64,000 bases of DNA from Piezodorus guildinii (GCA_023052935.1 CM041293.1:176319600-176383599); one strand, 5' to 3'. Shown: positions 19,561 through 31,072, numbered from the stretch's first letter. Numbers and translations: made by a program. Notes: generated from the sequence alone by a model not told the origin.

Positions 19561-20125
19561 AAATATAAAAAATCTTATTCATTGAAATTTAAAATTGTAC
19601 ATCATAATAAAACAAGTAAATATGATAAAATAAAAATGACATGACACATTCTTGTTTCTGCCAATGTTAGCACTCTAGTAACTACTATAAACCAGAAGGT
19701 CTCGAGGCCATCTTCTTTTCATACGCCTCGGAGGATAGTCAGGAATTGAAGAGGAAGCAAAGATTGAAACTAGAGGATTAGAGTGGGAGTGGAGATTGTC
19801 ATGGAAGGATTGATACCTCGCATGGGCCAAATCAGTAACATATGGGATATTAAGGTCTTAATGGATGAGTTTGTTGGTGACAAAGTAAAGATAATTGAGG
19901 ATATTTCGAAGGATTTTGGATTGTAAAGCTTGAATACGTGAAACATTTGATGGTTTAGTAGAGCACCAAAACTCAGCTTCGTACGTCCAGAAAGGATTCA
20001 TGATGCTGATATAGATGAGCCTTTTGTAGTTAAAAGGATGGTGAGAGCGTCTGTCCATTAAGTGTTGAAGTAAGCGAAAGCGGTGGGCAGTTTCTTGTCG
20101 TTTTAGTCTTGTGTGCGGATAGGTA
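19560..20125 (-). pseudogene. JK2 LINE 3' end (-)
   Basis: Minus-strand residues include DRRSHHPFNYKRLIYISIMN, PFWTYEAEFWCSTKPSNVSR, IQALQSKILRNILNYLYFVT and NKLIH. The 3' region at 19,600-19,780 keeps the GGCCATCTTCTTTTCATACG and CCTCGGAGG strings typical of JK2. Frameshifts are present. Confidence 0.85.
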
Positions 20126-20319
20126 AACTTAAAGTTCAGAAAAAATTTATGTTAATTTAAACACAAATTTTATTCTTTTTCGTTGGAAACATATAGTTTA
20201 GATTAAATAATACGACATATTTAGCTTCATGAACCCCATATTATTATTATTATTATATTGTGTTATTTAATTTTTTTAAATTTATTATAATTATTATTAT
20301 TATTTTTATTGCACATTTT

Positions 20320-21352
20320 CTTGGTTTTACCAGACTATTTACCTACCCGGACCAAAGTCAAGGGTTAGGCAAAAAATACTATACTTAATATATTTAAATA
20401 ATAATAAAATAATAATTACAATATTTAATAATTTTCTGATGATACTGGCTGTACCGAGGAGAACTGCTGTCCTTCTTCCAGAACTTTTTCGGGCAATTTT
20501 AAGTTTTTAGTTGCTGAAATGGTGTCATCTGGAATGAGACCGTTGCATGAGATAATTATCGGATATACTTTGATTTGTTCCAGCTTATAGACTTGACGTA
20601 GTTCCTGACACAACTCCTGATATTTTCGTATTTTCTCAGGAATAGTTTTGTCGATATTGTCATCATTCGGGACAGCAATATCAATGACATAGCCGCATTT
20701 TACATTTTGATCCATAACCACTATGTCCGGCTTGTTGTTTAATATCATGTGATCGGTAATAATGGAACGATCCCAGTATATTGTTTTTTTTCCATCTGAG
20801 AGTACCTGTTTTGGTTCGTATCGGTAATAAGGAACCTCGTCTGCTATCATTTGGTATGATAATGCCAGCGATTAGTGAATAATTTTTGCCAAGTTATTAT
20901 GCCTCATAAGGTATTCTCTCCCTGCCAATGCCTGACACCCAGATGATACATGTTGGATAGACTCTATAGCCGTTTTACAAAGACGACATCGTTCACTTAC
21001 ATTCTCTCCACAAATGTATTTCTTATACGCATTGGTTGAAATCACTTGATCTTGTATGGCCAAAATAAATCCTTCCGTTTCGGGAAACAAGTGACCTTTT
21101 TTAAGCCAGAAGGTAGAAGCTTCCCAATTTACTCCTGATTGGGACATAGAGTTATAAAATCGACCATATAGTGACTTATTTTTCCAATTTTCAATCAGAG
21201 TTTCTTCGGTAGGTCCCTCTTTATGCTCTTCTGAATTGAGGTTTAGAGCCGTGTATCCAATGTCTAACGCTTTTATTGCAGACCATATTGGAGAATCATT
21301 ATCTAGGAAACTGCGTCTTAAATTATTTTCTTGCTCTCTGCAGCTTCTCAAC
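20320..21352 (-). pseudogene. R4/Dong-like LINE C-terminus (zinc finger + endonuclease)
   Basis: About 309 codons (21,351 to 20,425) are continuous except for one in-frame TAA at 20,872-20,874. The first part holds CRLCKTAIESIQHVSSGC, a CX2CX8HX4C zinc finger. The second holds NKPDIVVMDQNVKCGYVIDI and AVPNDDNIDKTIPEKIRKYQ, matching the PD...D...K pattern of restriction-like endonucleases. In R2/R4/Dong-type LINEs this region nicks the target. RT is absent. The 5' edge abuts a (TAA)n run at about 21,352-21,380, and TAA/ATT repeats also lie beyond the 3' side (20,240-20,315, 20,398-20,415). Known Dong elements insert in TAA repeats. The clade call rests on motif reading only. Confidence 0.7.
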
Positions 21353-21383
21353 AGACATTATTATTATTATTATTATTATTTGT

Positions 21384-22025
21384 AGACTAAAATCAATTTT
21401 ACTTTTATAATGTATATTCTTGCCTCAAAGTATTATTGTTTAATACATCCCTACTTTTCTTTCTTTCTTTAATTTAAATTTTTATTTATTAATTTTTTCA
21501 TCTTGTTATCAATTTAATTTCATAATTCAATTCTTATGAATAATCATAAATCTATGATGTTCAGGGGTGTTTTTGTTTGAGACTATACTTCCAATGCACC
21601 ACATGTGACCCCAAAAATAATCTAATGCATGTAGCGACGTCTATAAATTAGTGAACTTATTGACGAATAGCATTGGCTTAGTTTAAACCTGCTAAGGTCT
21701 GGCGATAGTTACACGGTCCAACTTAAAAGTACTTTTTCTTCATTACGTGGAGAAGAAGGTTGGAAGGGAAGACTTGGTAGGTCCTGAAGAAGATAAGGAG
21801 CGAAGAAGAAGCGGCTCAGCCTGCGATAAGGACACTAAGGACTCAGGACTAAGGACTCAAATCCTCGGAACAAACCTCCGGATTAGGGAGCCCATCTCTC
21901 AAACGAGCCCACCCTCTTTGCTTTAGCCTATATTTATATCGATTCTTAATAAATCGATTTAGAAGCGATTCGGAAATAACGGAAATCGTAACAGAAAATC
22001 TGCATATCAGGAAAATATTCATTTT
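21384..22025. other. Unrecognised; weak LTR-like look
   Basis: No ORF. 21,560-22,000 is more balanced in composition, with a TATATTTATAT-like box and AATAAA near 21,930-21,950. I could not find matching flanking duplications or TG...CA ends. Confidence 0.3.
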
Positions 22026-22027
22026 TC

Positions 22028-23060
22028 ATTTTAAACATCTTTATTGATATTTACAACTGTATACAAAATACATCAAGTAAATATGATGGACATATGGTAA
22101 ATTTACATGAAATACATGTAGAGACACCACCCATTGGTAGCACTCTAAATATATCCTAAACTAGAAGTTTTTGGGACCATCTTCTTTTCAGACGCCTCGG
22201 AGGGTTATCAGGAATTGAGGAGGAAGACAGAATGGAAACCAGTGGCTTAGAGTGGGAATGGAGTTTTTCATAGAATGAATGATACCTAGTTCGGGCTAAA
22301 TCAGTAACATATGGAACATTAAGGTCTTTATGGATAAGTTTATTCTTGGCAAAATATGGACCATTGAGGATTTTACGAAGGATTGGATACGAGAGGAATT
22401 CAATGGTTTAGTAGACCCCCATAGCTCTACTTCGTAAGTCCAGAATAGGTCTTATGATGGTCATGTAGATGAGTATTTTGTAGTTAAGAGGAAACTTTGA
22501 CCGTTTGTCTAGTAAGTGTTGAAGTAACCGAAAGTTTCTTGTCGTTTCAGTCTAGTGTGGGGATTCCATTTTAGACGTTTGTCAAGTAGAAGTCCTAGGA
22601 AGCGGATCTGTTCAACTGGAACAAGCGGAATATTATTAAAGGACACTGTAGGGCAGGCTGGCATAGGTTTACGACGAAGAGTAAAGGTTATTTGACGGAA
22701 TTTTTTTTAATTCGCCGATTCTGACACCATACCTCAAGGTCTCTGATGGGGGATTGGAGATTTTGAGAAGCAGCAGTTGGATCGTTATTGACTGATAACA
22801 CATAAGTGTCATCGGCATAGGTAGAAAGGAAAGTGTCAGGACCAGCTGTATAGACTGTATAAAGAATGGGTCCTAGGATGCTGTCTTGAGAAACACCAGC
22901 AGACTGAGAAAATGAGCAGTAGTAACCATTGTGATTTATTATAAAGGATCTATTAGTGAGGTATGACTGGATAATAAGAAAATATGTAGGAGGGAGGAAT
23001 GTTCACAGTTCGTAAAGCAATACCGGGTGCCAGACTCGATCAAAGGCCTGTTCTATGTCG
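22028..23060 (-). pseudogene. JK2 LINE, about 1 kb, 5'-truncated (-)
   Basis: This longer JK2 copy extends from the 3' end (TTATTGATATTTACAACTGT on the plus strand) upstream through the thumb and RT block C. The reverse complement of 22,780-22,830 encodes a TYADDTYVLSV-like string, and 22,870-22,900 an AGVSQDSILGP-like string. Upstream of about 23,060 the homology ends. Stops and frameshifts throughout. Confidence 0.8.
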
Positions 23061-23309
23061 AGGAAGGCTCGAGCAGAAAATATAACACATTAATTAATTA
23101 ATTTCAACCTTGTTATAGAGGAGAGCATTATAGGGACTTCGCACAGGGACAAGGATGATGTATACTGAATAATAATTTCTACTGTATAAGGTACCTATTG
23201 CCCAAGTAAGTGGTCGATTGTATTATTTTCAATACAGCAATGTTATTATCATAAAAAAAAAATCCTACTATATTATACAGAAACAATAAGTAAAAACGTA
23301 GGAGGAAGA

Positions 23310-23460
23310 ATAGTCGGGAAAATATCTTAAGAAAGAACTACCAAGTGGTAGTTCTTGACTAACTATTTTAAGGCAGTAGTTTCCGAAGCTACCTTATGTT
23401 CAATCACCTTAGAGGGTTATCAGGATGTTTAAGGAAGATAGTCATAGATCACGGTTAACA
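23310..23460 (-). pseudogene. JK2 3' end fragment (-)
   Basis: GAACTACCAAGTGGTAGTTC (a short palindrome here), then CTACCTTATGTTCAATCACC and GAGGGTTATCAGGATG, match the JK2 3' region. Only about 150 bp. Confidence 0.6.
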
Positions 23461-23554
23461 GCAAGATAGAGAAAACAAAATCTGGTGCGGGCAATACACG
23501 AATTTAACTAAAGGATAAAGGAGCAAATGTATTTGTTTAGATAATTATTTTTAC

Positions 23555-24430
23555 TTGCTATATATAGTAAGGGAAAGTATTGCGATCGTGAAAATTTTCG
23601 AATCCCAGTTTTCAACAGAAATACACATTTTAGGGTCCCCTGAGTCCAAATAGCCAAGTCCCGCAAAAAAGTGTGTGGTAACTCCTAGGCGGAAACAGTA
23701 AGTCTTATGAAACTCAAATTTCATATGTAAGACAAATACACGCCCGAGACGTTACAAAACCTTTTTCAACAAAATGAGCTTACCAGAAGAGCCACTTTAT
23801 ACCATGGATTTTGCACCTTTTTTAGATTTTTTTGAAAACGGTTCTGACGATTTTGATTAAACTCGCTATATCGATGTAAAATTTAATAGACTTTAATACC
23901 ACGTAGGTTTTATTCTGATTAAAATGGTCTGACAGGACTTAAATGCCGATATTTTAAAGTACCTTTAATTTTGTTGATTCTATAAAAATAACTATATTAT
24001 CTTGTTACCACTGATAAAAAACAGCTAAATATACAAGTTGAGCGAATTTGAAAAGCAATAATGGAGAAAACTGAAAAAATAGAAAAAATATTTTTTTAAT
24101 GCAATTTTTTTGTTTTTGAACATAAGAACAGTAATATACATGTATGATATACTGTTAGAAAGCCAAAGATTTTAGAAAAAATATTATCTTATACTCAACC
24201 TTTTAAAAGTTAATAGAGAGTGACGAAAAGTCGATAAAACTAACTGATTATTTTAGATAATAATATGATAGATTTTTTAATAAAACACATGTTTCTACAT
24301 AAATTCAATTTAATCAATTCTTAATAGTTACACGTATTTTTATCTCCAACTGTATTTGAAAATTCTTGCATTGATTTTAGAAATGGTGATAAGTGAAAGT
24401 CGTGTGTTGCCCGCACCAGATTTTTTTTCC
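23555..24430 (-). repeat. R850 copy (-), near full length
   Basis: From GCTATATATAGTAAGGGAAA to GTGTTGCCCGCACCAGATTT, including CGCCCGAGACGTTACAAAAC. The downstream boundary touches another minus-strand partial copy. Confidence 0.9.
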
Positions 24431-24755
24431 GAACATAAGAATAGTAATATAGATGTATAACATACCGTTGTGAAGACCGACAAGTGAAGATTTTGGAAAC
24501 AAATTTCATCTGATACAAAAAACTTTTAAAGGTAATGTAAACTCAAGAATATGGCATAAAATTTAGTGATTCTTTCAGAAAACACTTCTATGCTGTTGTA
24601 TCGTTCAATCTAAAACACATGTTTCTAACGAAACTGAATATAATTTTTTTTAAACTTTTTTAACTATAACTTTATTTAAAAGTTCGAATTAAATCAAATT
24701 AATTTTAACAACCGAAGTAAGTGAAAGTCGTGTGTTGCCCGCACCAGATGTTTAA
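24431..24755 (-). repeat. R850 partial copy (-), tandem with the previous one
   Basis: Starts at the GAACATAAGAATAGTAATAT position of the family and ends at GTGTTGCCCGCACCAGATG. Confidence 0.8.
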
Positions 24756-24983
24756 TATACCGCTTTTTTCCTACATATTTTTAGGTTATGCCACGGATAG
24801 CCTTCTTAATTTACTATCTATATCCGACCATAAAATTGTATAATTTATTACTTTCCAGTGGCTATGATAAGCGAGTAAACGAGCGGCGCATTGTGATACA
24901 GTCTGTGATAGCAGCTAAGTAATGCGTGCTTAGCATATTGTTCCTCCGTTCTTTTAATACAGGCTAAAATAGTTTTGTTTCTT

Positions 24984-25225
24984 TGTTTATTTATTAAACG
25001 TCACTTTATACTACTATGGCTAATTGGACGATGCTACAGTGGGAGTCCTAAATTGGCCTATCCAGGTTTTATTAATATAAGGGATCTTTAACGAGTATCC
25101 TGACATCGCACAGGCTCGGGACCACTTTCCAACGTCCCCTCCGAAGGACGGCATAACTAAGAATTTTTTGCCCTTATTAAAAAATCCTAAGACAATCTGC
25201 GGGTGTGAAGTTCACATATCGATCA
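24984..25225 (-). mobile_element. SINE-a (-), head truncated
   Basis: TTAAACGTCACTTTATACTA through GGACGATGCTACAGTGGGAG, CATCGCACAGGCTCGGGACC and CTCCGAAGGACGGCATAACT to AAAAATCCTAAGACAATCTG. The tRNA-like head is lost at the right. Confidence 0.9.
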
Positions 25226-25445
25226 AATATCGATATTATATAACATAAATGTAACAAATATCGATATCATCTAACAGAAATGTAACATATATCGTTATTA
25301 TTAAACATAAATGTAAAAAATCTTGATATTATTTAACATAATAGTCCCTAATATCGATATTAACTAACATAAATGTAACAAATATAAAATTTTGAGATTA
25401 TATACCCATAAATGTTGCAAAATATCGGATATTAGATATTATGTC
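25225..25445. repeat. Degenerate minisatellite of about 40 bp (ATCGATATT ... ATAAATGTAAC)
   Basis: About five units of AACATAAATGTAACAAATAT plus CGATATTAT with drift. It sits directly against the truncated SINE-a. Confidence 0.7.
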
Positions 25446-25484
25446 TATGTGCATTTATGATATATGTACTGCAGATGTGAGTCT

Positions 25485-25830
25485 ATTTTGTATGTGAGTC
25501 TTTTTTGCTGAACCAAAAACCTGTGAAGCGTAAGTCCATATTGGCTTAAGAAGGTATGTGTATGTATTCAGTTTCTGTCTAATTTGTAATTTTGAAGCGT
25601 TAGATAAAAGTGAGTATAGTACTTTCAGTCGGTGGTTGAGAGTCTATCTTTTCATGTTGACATATGGTCCCCAAGTTATTCTTCGATCGAGTGTCAGTCC
25701 AAGGTAATGTACAGAGTTGGTCTGAGGAATTCGGTTGTTGTCGATAAAAATTGGTGGCAAGTGTTTTGTCGTAGTTTGAACGTTACGTGTTTTGATTTGT
25801 CGTGATTTAAACGAATTTTCCATTAAGTGA
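25485..25830 (-). pseudogene. JK3 LINE fragment (-)
   Basis: Plus-strand text GTGAGTCTTTTTTGCTGAAC, GAAGCGTAAGTCCATATTGG and AGTACTTTCAGTCGGTGG matches 27,150-27,310. It extends further upstream in ORF2 (TATCGACAACAACCGAATTC on the minus strand) than that copy. Frameshifted. Confidence 0.8.
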
Positions 25831-25904
25831 TTTTGTTATATTTAAGATTTAAAAAAATTTAAATAAAAAAAGCTGTACTCACTTTCTTGATAGACCTTAG
25901 TTGG

Positions 25905-25975
25905 TTGTTTTGATTTGTATGCACATAATACAATGGTCATTAGTAGATCTTGGCATGATAGTCATCAGTGCCTAG
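25905..25975 (+). other. Degenerate hairpin H region
   Basis: AGTTGGTTGTTTTG, then ACAATGGTCATTAGTAG and TGGCATGATAGTCATCAGTG. The order and wording match hairpin H elements, but the stem is imperfect. Confidence 0.4.
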
Positions 25976-26377
25976 TTCTGCCTTTATTTACATACTGTTA
26001 CGAAAGTTGATCTTTGCTTACATCCTTGGACATTGTTGAGATAATTATTACTACTTTACTTTCTAGGGCAATAATGCCAATTAGTTTGTATTTTCTTTTG
26101 CTAAGTTTACATGGAGTGGGGCGATACAGAAAACCGAAAATAGCTGTCATAAATAAATATGAGAGAATCAGTAATATTAGTAACAGGAAATGTATACGAT
26201 TGTTTGGTAAGGGTAAAACCGCCACCGCTGACATTCGGAGTGACATTTACACTGAAAATGTAACACTCAAATGTCAATGAACTGCCAAAATAGCTTTTCT
26301 ACGTTTGATTCATGTCTATTGTATTTTTTTAAAAGAATGTGTAAGAGAAAATTACCATAAATAATTTTTTTTTCTCT
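25976..26377. other. No gene supported
   Basis: A pair of overlapping 80-90 codon frames on opposite strands (25,998-26,280) has no recognisable domain. Composition is unlike the LINE relics and nothing supports expression. Confidence 0.3.
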
Positions 26378-26652
26378 CTGGCGCGACATGCCGTGTGGCC
26401 CTTGGCCGCGTGGTATAAACTCCTGCGAGAATATACTCACGTTTCTCGATGAAATGTTTAGGGTAGGGTCATCACTCCTTACGCCTATTTTTGCGAGTTG
26501 CCACCAGTAGGCTGAGGGGTCTCACTACCCGAGGGAAAGGCTGTGAGTGAGTCCACATTTAACTATATTCTTATAAAAGTATCGCTGGGACTTGGGACTC
26601 GAACTCACAACTCTAGCCACACAGTCACCGGCTACCCCTTTTTTTTTTTTTT
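26378..26652 (-). mobile_element. SINE-c (-), tRNA-like head
   Basis: On the minus strand: GGGTAGCCGGTGACTGTGTG, a B box in GAGTTCGAGTCCC, a body with CTCAGCCTACTGGTGGCAAC and CCACGCGGCCAAGGGCC, and an end GTCGCGCCAGAGAG followed by a poly(A). Its 3' end recurs on the plus strand at 50,822-50,900, also ending in poly(A). No named family recognised. Confidence 0.75.
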
Positions 26653-26744
26653 ACTGAAGTAATATTGTCTCTTACTTGAATTTCAGTTTATAATAAAGAA
26701 AGTATCAACGTTTTCGGATATATTTTATCATTCAACATTCAAAT

Positions 26745-27413
26745 TTATACAAAGTATTTTTACAATTTTTTTTTTTTTCTCTTTGAATCTATATTCACGC
26801 CTGTCAGAATGTATCTGACAATCAGCAAATGTGCTGTATAAATTGAGATCCAGGCATGGTAGGCATGAAGAAGGAAAATGCTCAGCAGCACCCCTTTCAT
26901 GGCTTTATTTTATCCGAGGAGGTCCCTCATCCAGCCTCTCTTAAGCCTTCTTCTGACTGGCATTTCAGCTATTGACATGTCGTTAATCAGTCTATTGTCG
27001 TGTCCGTTAAGTTTACTGTGAAAACGAGTATAGAGTGTTCGTATATGTTGGTCAACTGTTGGTTGTTGTAAGTCCGTATGTAGGGTTCTGTTGTTTACGT
27101 ACCAAGGAGCTGTCGTTATCAGTCTTAAAATTTTGGATTGAAATGTTTGCAGTTTTTGTATGTGAGTCTTTTTTGCTGAACCAAAAATCTGTGAAGCGTA
27201 AGTCCATATTGGCTTAAGAAGGTATGTGTATGTATTCAGTTTCTGTCTAATTTTTAATTTTGAAGATTTAGATAAAAGTGAGTATAGTACTTTCAGTCGG
27301 TGGTTAAGAGTCTGTATTTTCATCTTGACATGTGGGCTTTGACAATTTGATACAAACTTATCAATGTTTGTCCGTCGATTTAAAAAAAAAGTTTTTTTAA
27401 TCATTTCGGGCAT
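26745..27413 (-). pseudogene. JK3 Jockey-like LINE C-terminus (-)
   Basis: Best-preserved JK3 copy. An open frame from ATG at 27,413 to 26,910 encodes VKMKIQTLNHRLKVLYSLL, KLKIRQKLNTYTYLLKPIW, TYASQIFGSAKKTHIQKLQ, ILRLITTAPWYVNNRTLHT and RRRLKRGWMRDLLG. These match the thumb/C-terminal tail of Jockey ORF2 (compare RRLKRQWPRDLL in the intact element). The 3' untranslated region follows to a T-run tail near 26,770. RT and endonuclease are missing, so the ATG is incidental. Confidence 0.85.
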
Positions 27414-27535
27414 ATGTATACTTTAATTATGTATACGAAATTCCAGTTTTAGAGATGGGCTGTCACAAACACGCACATATCTTTTTGCAGGATTTGTGAC
27501 ATATAGACATTGGGGAACCCTATTATCTGTATTGC

Positions 27536-29352
27536 CAGTGAATAGAGTGGAGCAGGGGCTAGTTGAGCACAGGGGCAAGTTGGATATTGAAATAACTCGC
27601 AAACTATTCACCGTACGCATAGACATCTTATGGCGGAAAGAAACAGCCGTGGGAGGGATAATCACCACGCGATCGCAAGTGCCGGATGGATGAGCGAGTG
27701 AAGCGCTAGTGTGTTTTGTTTATTTTGTGACCAAAAAGTAAAAACGTCGTTCATCACAAGTTTTCGTCTGTATTTGTCAATTTGTATCTGTTTTTAATCT
27801 TTCAGAGAATTATTATACTTTTGATATGTGGAGTTGTTCTAGGCATAATTGTTATGATTTGTTTATAACCTCGCTTTTGTTTTAAAATTTTGGGTTGGGG
27901 TTAGTTGAGCTAAAGTTGCTCAACTTACCTCACGACTCAGACAACTCAAGTAATGAATGTTTTATTTTTTGTTAGGAAGCGGATTTACAAGAGGGAGACC
28001 GCAAAATGTTCTTATTGCAACAGTGAAAATGATTATTAAGTTCTAAAGATCTAATTAATATTTTTTTAAGATATAAGCTACATGAGTAATAATATAAATT
28101 TTTAATTCTGATTTTAAATAGCAAGACTGAATCTAATGTTGAAGTTGATCTTAAGATACGTTAATGTTTTTACTTTCACTTACTACATATAGTAAGGGAA
28201 AGTATTGTGATCGTGAAAATTTTCGAATTCCAGTTTTCAACGGAAATACATATTTTAGGGTCCCCGAGTCCAAATAACCAAGTCCCGCAAAATGGTCTGT
28301 GAGTGTGTGTGTGGTAACTACCCGGCGGAAAGTCCTATGAAACTGAAACTTCATATTTAAGACAAATATACGCCCGAGACGTTACAAACCTTTTTCATCA
28401 AAATGAGCTTACCAGAAGAGCTACTTTATACTAAGCTACTTTATTCTTTTTTCGACTTTCTAGAACACGTTTCCGACGATTTTGATTGAACTCGCTTTAT
28501 CGATGTAATATTTAATAGGCTTTAAAGTCATGTAGTTTTCATTCTATTTAAAATGGTGTGACAGGGCTTAGATCAATTTTCTTCCCCTAAAGTACCTTTA
28601 ATTTTGTAGATTCTATAAAAATAACCAAATCACCTTGTTAGCATTGATAAAATAACAGCTAAGTATGTAAGCTGTGCGAATTCGAAAAACAACTAAAGGA
28701 GAAAACTGAAAAAAATAATTCAATGCATTTTTTTGTTTTTGAAAATGAGAGCAATAATATACATATATGATATACCGCCTGAAAGCTAAAAAATTTAGAA
28801 AAAATGTTATCATATACAAAAGCTTTTAAAAGTTAATAGAGAGTGATGAAAAGCCGATAAAACTAACTAATTATTTTAGATAATAATATAATAGATTTTT
28901 TAATAAAACACATGTTTCTATAGAAATTCCATTTAATTAATTCCTTAATAGTTTTAATAATTTGTATCTCCAACTGTATTTGAAAAAATGTTTAATCGAT
29001 TTATAAAACGGAAATAACTGAAAGTCGTGTGTTGCCCGCACCAGATTTTTTTGGTACTAGTTTTAGTTAGTTATTCATGGAAAATTTATTTCTCATATAG
29101 ACATTCTTAGTGCTCAACTTGTCCCATACTCCTGCTCAACTTACCTCACCTATGGGGTACATTGAGCAAACTTGACTTCCTGGATTTAAATAGCTGTCGC
29201 TCTTAAATTCGACAAAAAATTATTATGGACATTCTTGCTAAGGGATATATTACGAATCCATCAAGCCACTTGAAAACCCATTGAGACTTATAATTGAGGA
29301 GCTATATCCGTTCAAGTGAAAATTGCTCCACTAGCCCTGTCCTACCTTACTG
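27536..29352. mobile_element. Putative DNA element with CAGT ends and GTTGAGC motifs
   Basis: Left end CAGTGAATAGAGTGGAGCAG then GGGCTAGTTGAGC. The right end, reverse complemented, is CAGTAAGGTAGGACAGGGCT then AGTGGAGC. Inner copies of GGTTAGTTGAGC (27,898) and GCTCAACTTACCTCAC (27,913 and about 29,126) repeat the theme. It carries a nested R850 (28,167-29,055); about 930 bp remains without an ORF. CAGT-type ends recall pogo-like elements, but no flanking TA is seen, so the class is open. Confidence 0.5.
28167..29055 (-). repeat. R850 copy (-), full length, nested
   Basis: From TTTCACTTACTACATATAGT to GTGTTGCCCGCACCAGATTT. It includes the CGCCCGAGACGTTACAAACC block and GT-rich tract. Confidence 0.9.
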
Positions 29353-29380
29353 CAATTCGAACATTTTCACGATCGCAATA

Positions 29381-30827
29381 ATAATAATAATAATAATAGG
29401 CTTAGCGAACCCGAAGGTTCGATGCCGATACCACCAAATTCCGCCTACACAGACTCGTCCAATGCTCACCATTCAAGCCCAAGCTCCCGAGATCAGCCTT
29501 AACGCAATCCTCCCATCTCCGCTTCGGCCTACCTTTCGGACGCCTACCAGTCGGATCAGCAAATACCAACTTTCTCGGAATCCGCTCGCCATCGAGCCCA
29601 ACAACTTTACTCGCCCATTTGAGTCTCCGCGATGCAATCAGCTCAATTATATTCACAGGATGCAAGATCCGCAATTCCGCGTTATGCAACCTTCTAAACT
29701 CCCCAGTGGCCTCATCTCTCTTTGGACCAAATATTTTACGCAATACCTTATTTTCGAAAACCTTAAGCCGTTGTTCATCCTTCAAAGTAAGCGGCCACGT
29801 TTCACATCCGTAAAGAACCGTTGGAAGAATAATAGTTTTATAAATTCTAATCTTTAAGTTTTTAGATAGAAGCCGCGAACTAAGTAACTTAGCAACTGAA
29901 TAATAACACGCATTTCCCACCTTTAACCGGGACTTTATTTCTTTCTGGATTTCATTTTTTCTAGTTATAATTGAACCTAAATACTTGAATTTCTCTACGT
30001 GTTCAAAAGTATGCCCTGATACATCAATATCACCAAGATCGACACCGTTTCTGCTACTAATCATATACTTCGTCTTATCGGTATTTAATTCGAGTCCTAT
30101 TTCTTTACCGGTTTTTATTAACACACTTGTATTTAGTTGTATGGTTTCCGTGTCTTCACCTAGCAGTACGAGATCATCGGCATACCCCAAAACCGGAATC
30201 TTGTCACCCATATTTAAGCCTTTCTCGATACACATCACCTTTTCTATGACATATTCTAAAGCTATATTAAATAACACAGGTGAAAGGGAGTCACCCTGTT
30301 TCAAACCCGATCGTACCTCAAATCTCTCGGAGTAATTATGACCGATTCTAACTTTATGGAATGTTTCCGACAAACACATCTCTACTAGGTTTACTAACTT
30401 TCTAGGTATTCCCTGTTCAATCATGATGTTATATAGCTTCTGACGGTCTATTGAATCATAAGCCTTTTTAAAATCGATATAAAGTTGATTGACTACACCG
30501 TTGTATTCCAATTTTTTCTCTAATATTTGACGTAAGGAAAATATTTGGTCAATAGTCGAGCGATTCCGCCTAAAACCACATTGGTAATCTCCGATAATTT
30601 CCTCAGCGTATTCCGTGATTCGACTAGTTAGAATTGACGAGAATATTTTATAGCATACTGGGAGAAGAGAGATCCCACGATAGTTGTTACAATCCGACCT
30701 CGGTCCTTTTTTATGAATCGGAATAAGTATTGATTCTTTCCATTATTCGGGCATTTTTTCAGTTTTCCAGATCTTTTTAACTAAAAAATGTATTTTGGAA
30801 ACGCCCGCTTCTCCACACGCCTTGATT
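29381..30827 (-). pseudogene. RTE-like LINE, 5'-truncated, nearly open RT
   Basis: The minus-strand frame runs from about 30,740 to 29,402. Motifs in order: WKESILIPIHKKGPRSD, NNYRGISLLPVCYKIF, GDYQCGFRRNRSTIDQI, QLYIDFKKAYDSIDR (block A), GLKQGDSLSPVLFNIALEYV, LGYADDLVLLG (catalytic YADD), FKYLGSIIT, LYGCETWPLTLKDEQRLKVF and a C-terminal GRPKRRWEDCVK. The YADD, LTLKDEQRL and RPKRRWED wording is typical of RTE-type LINEs. An in-frame TAA lies at 30,743-30,745, and no endonuclease remains. The tail is (TTA)n on the minus strand, as usual for RTE. ACGATCGCAATA at 29,369-29,380 and 30,828-30,839 is a 12-bp target duplication. The first residue of the longest frame is TTG, not ATG. Confidence 0.9.
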
Positions 30828-31072
30828 ACGATCGCAATACTTTCCCTTAATATACATTAACAAGAGGTTATCTCAATAATGTTCCGCCATATTGTGAGAG
30901 CCAGACCGAAATAGGAAAATAAAAGGTCATATGACGCATAGTCTTATAAATGTATTGGATTTTGTTGTTACATTATATTTAAAAGTAACGAGACCATAAG
31001 CAATCGTTTTGTTTTTATTGTTTCTCTTCTAAGAGGAGTCGATCGCAGGGTAAAGAACTAAAAAAAAAAATA

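Larger units (their letters stand above)
27425..30860 (+). repeat. R850 copy (+) split by two insertions
   Basis: R850 text at 27,435-27,535 (ACATATCTTTTTGCAGGATT, GGGGAACCCT) resumes at 29,353-29,380 (AATTCGAACATTTTCACGAT) and again at 30,828-30,855 (ACGATCGCAATACTTTCCCT). The interruptions are a TIR element and an RTE LINE. Confidence 0.75.

Noticed and set aside
21560..22000. Solo LTR
   Set aside because: TATA-like and AATAAA strings are present, but TG...CA ends with a matching short duplication were not found.
25998..26280. Small host gene in either strand
   Set aside because: Two overlapping frames in opposite strands with no domain, no splice or promoter context and no homologue I recognise.
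29294..29857. 187-codon plus-strand frame
   Set aside because: It lies antisense to the RTE reverse transcriptase, which has clear family motifs.
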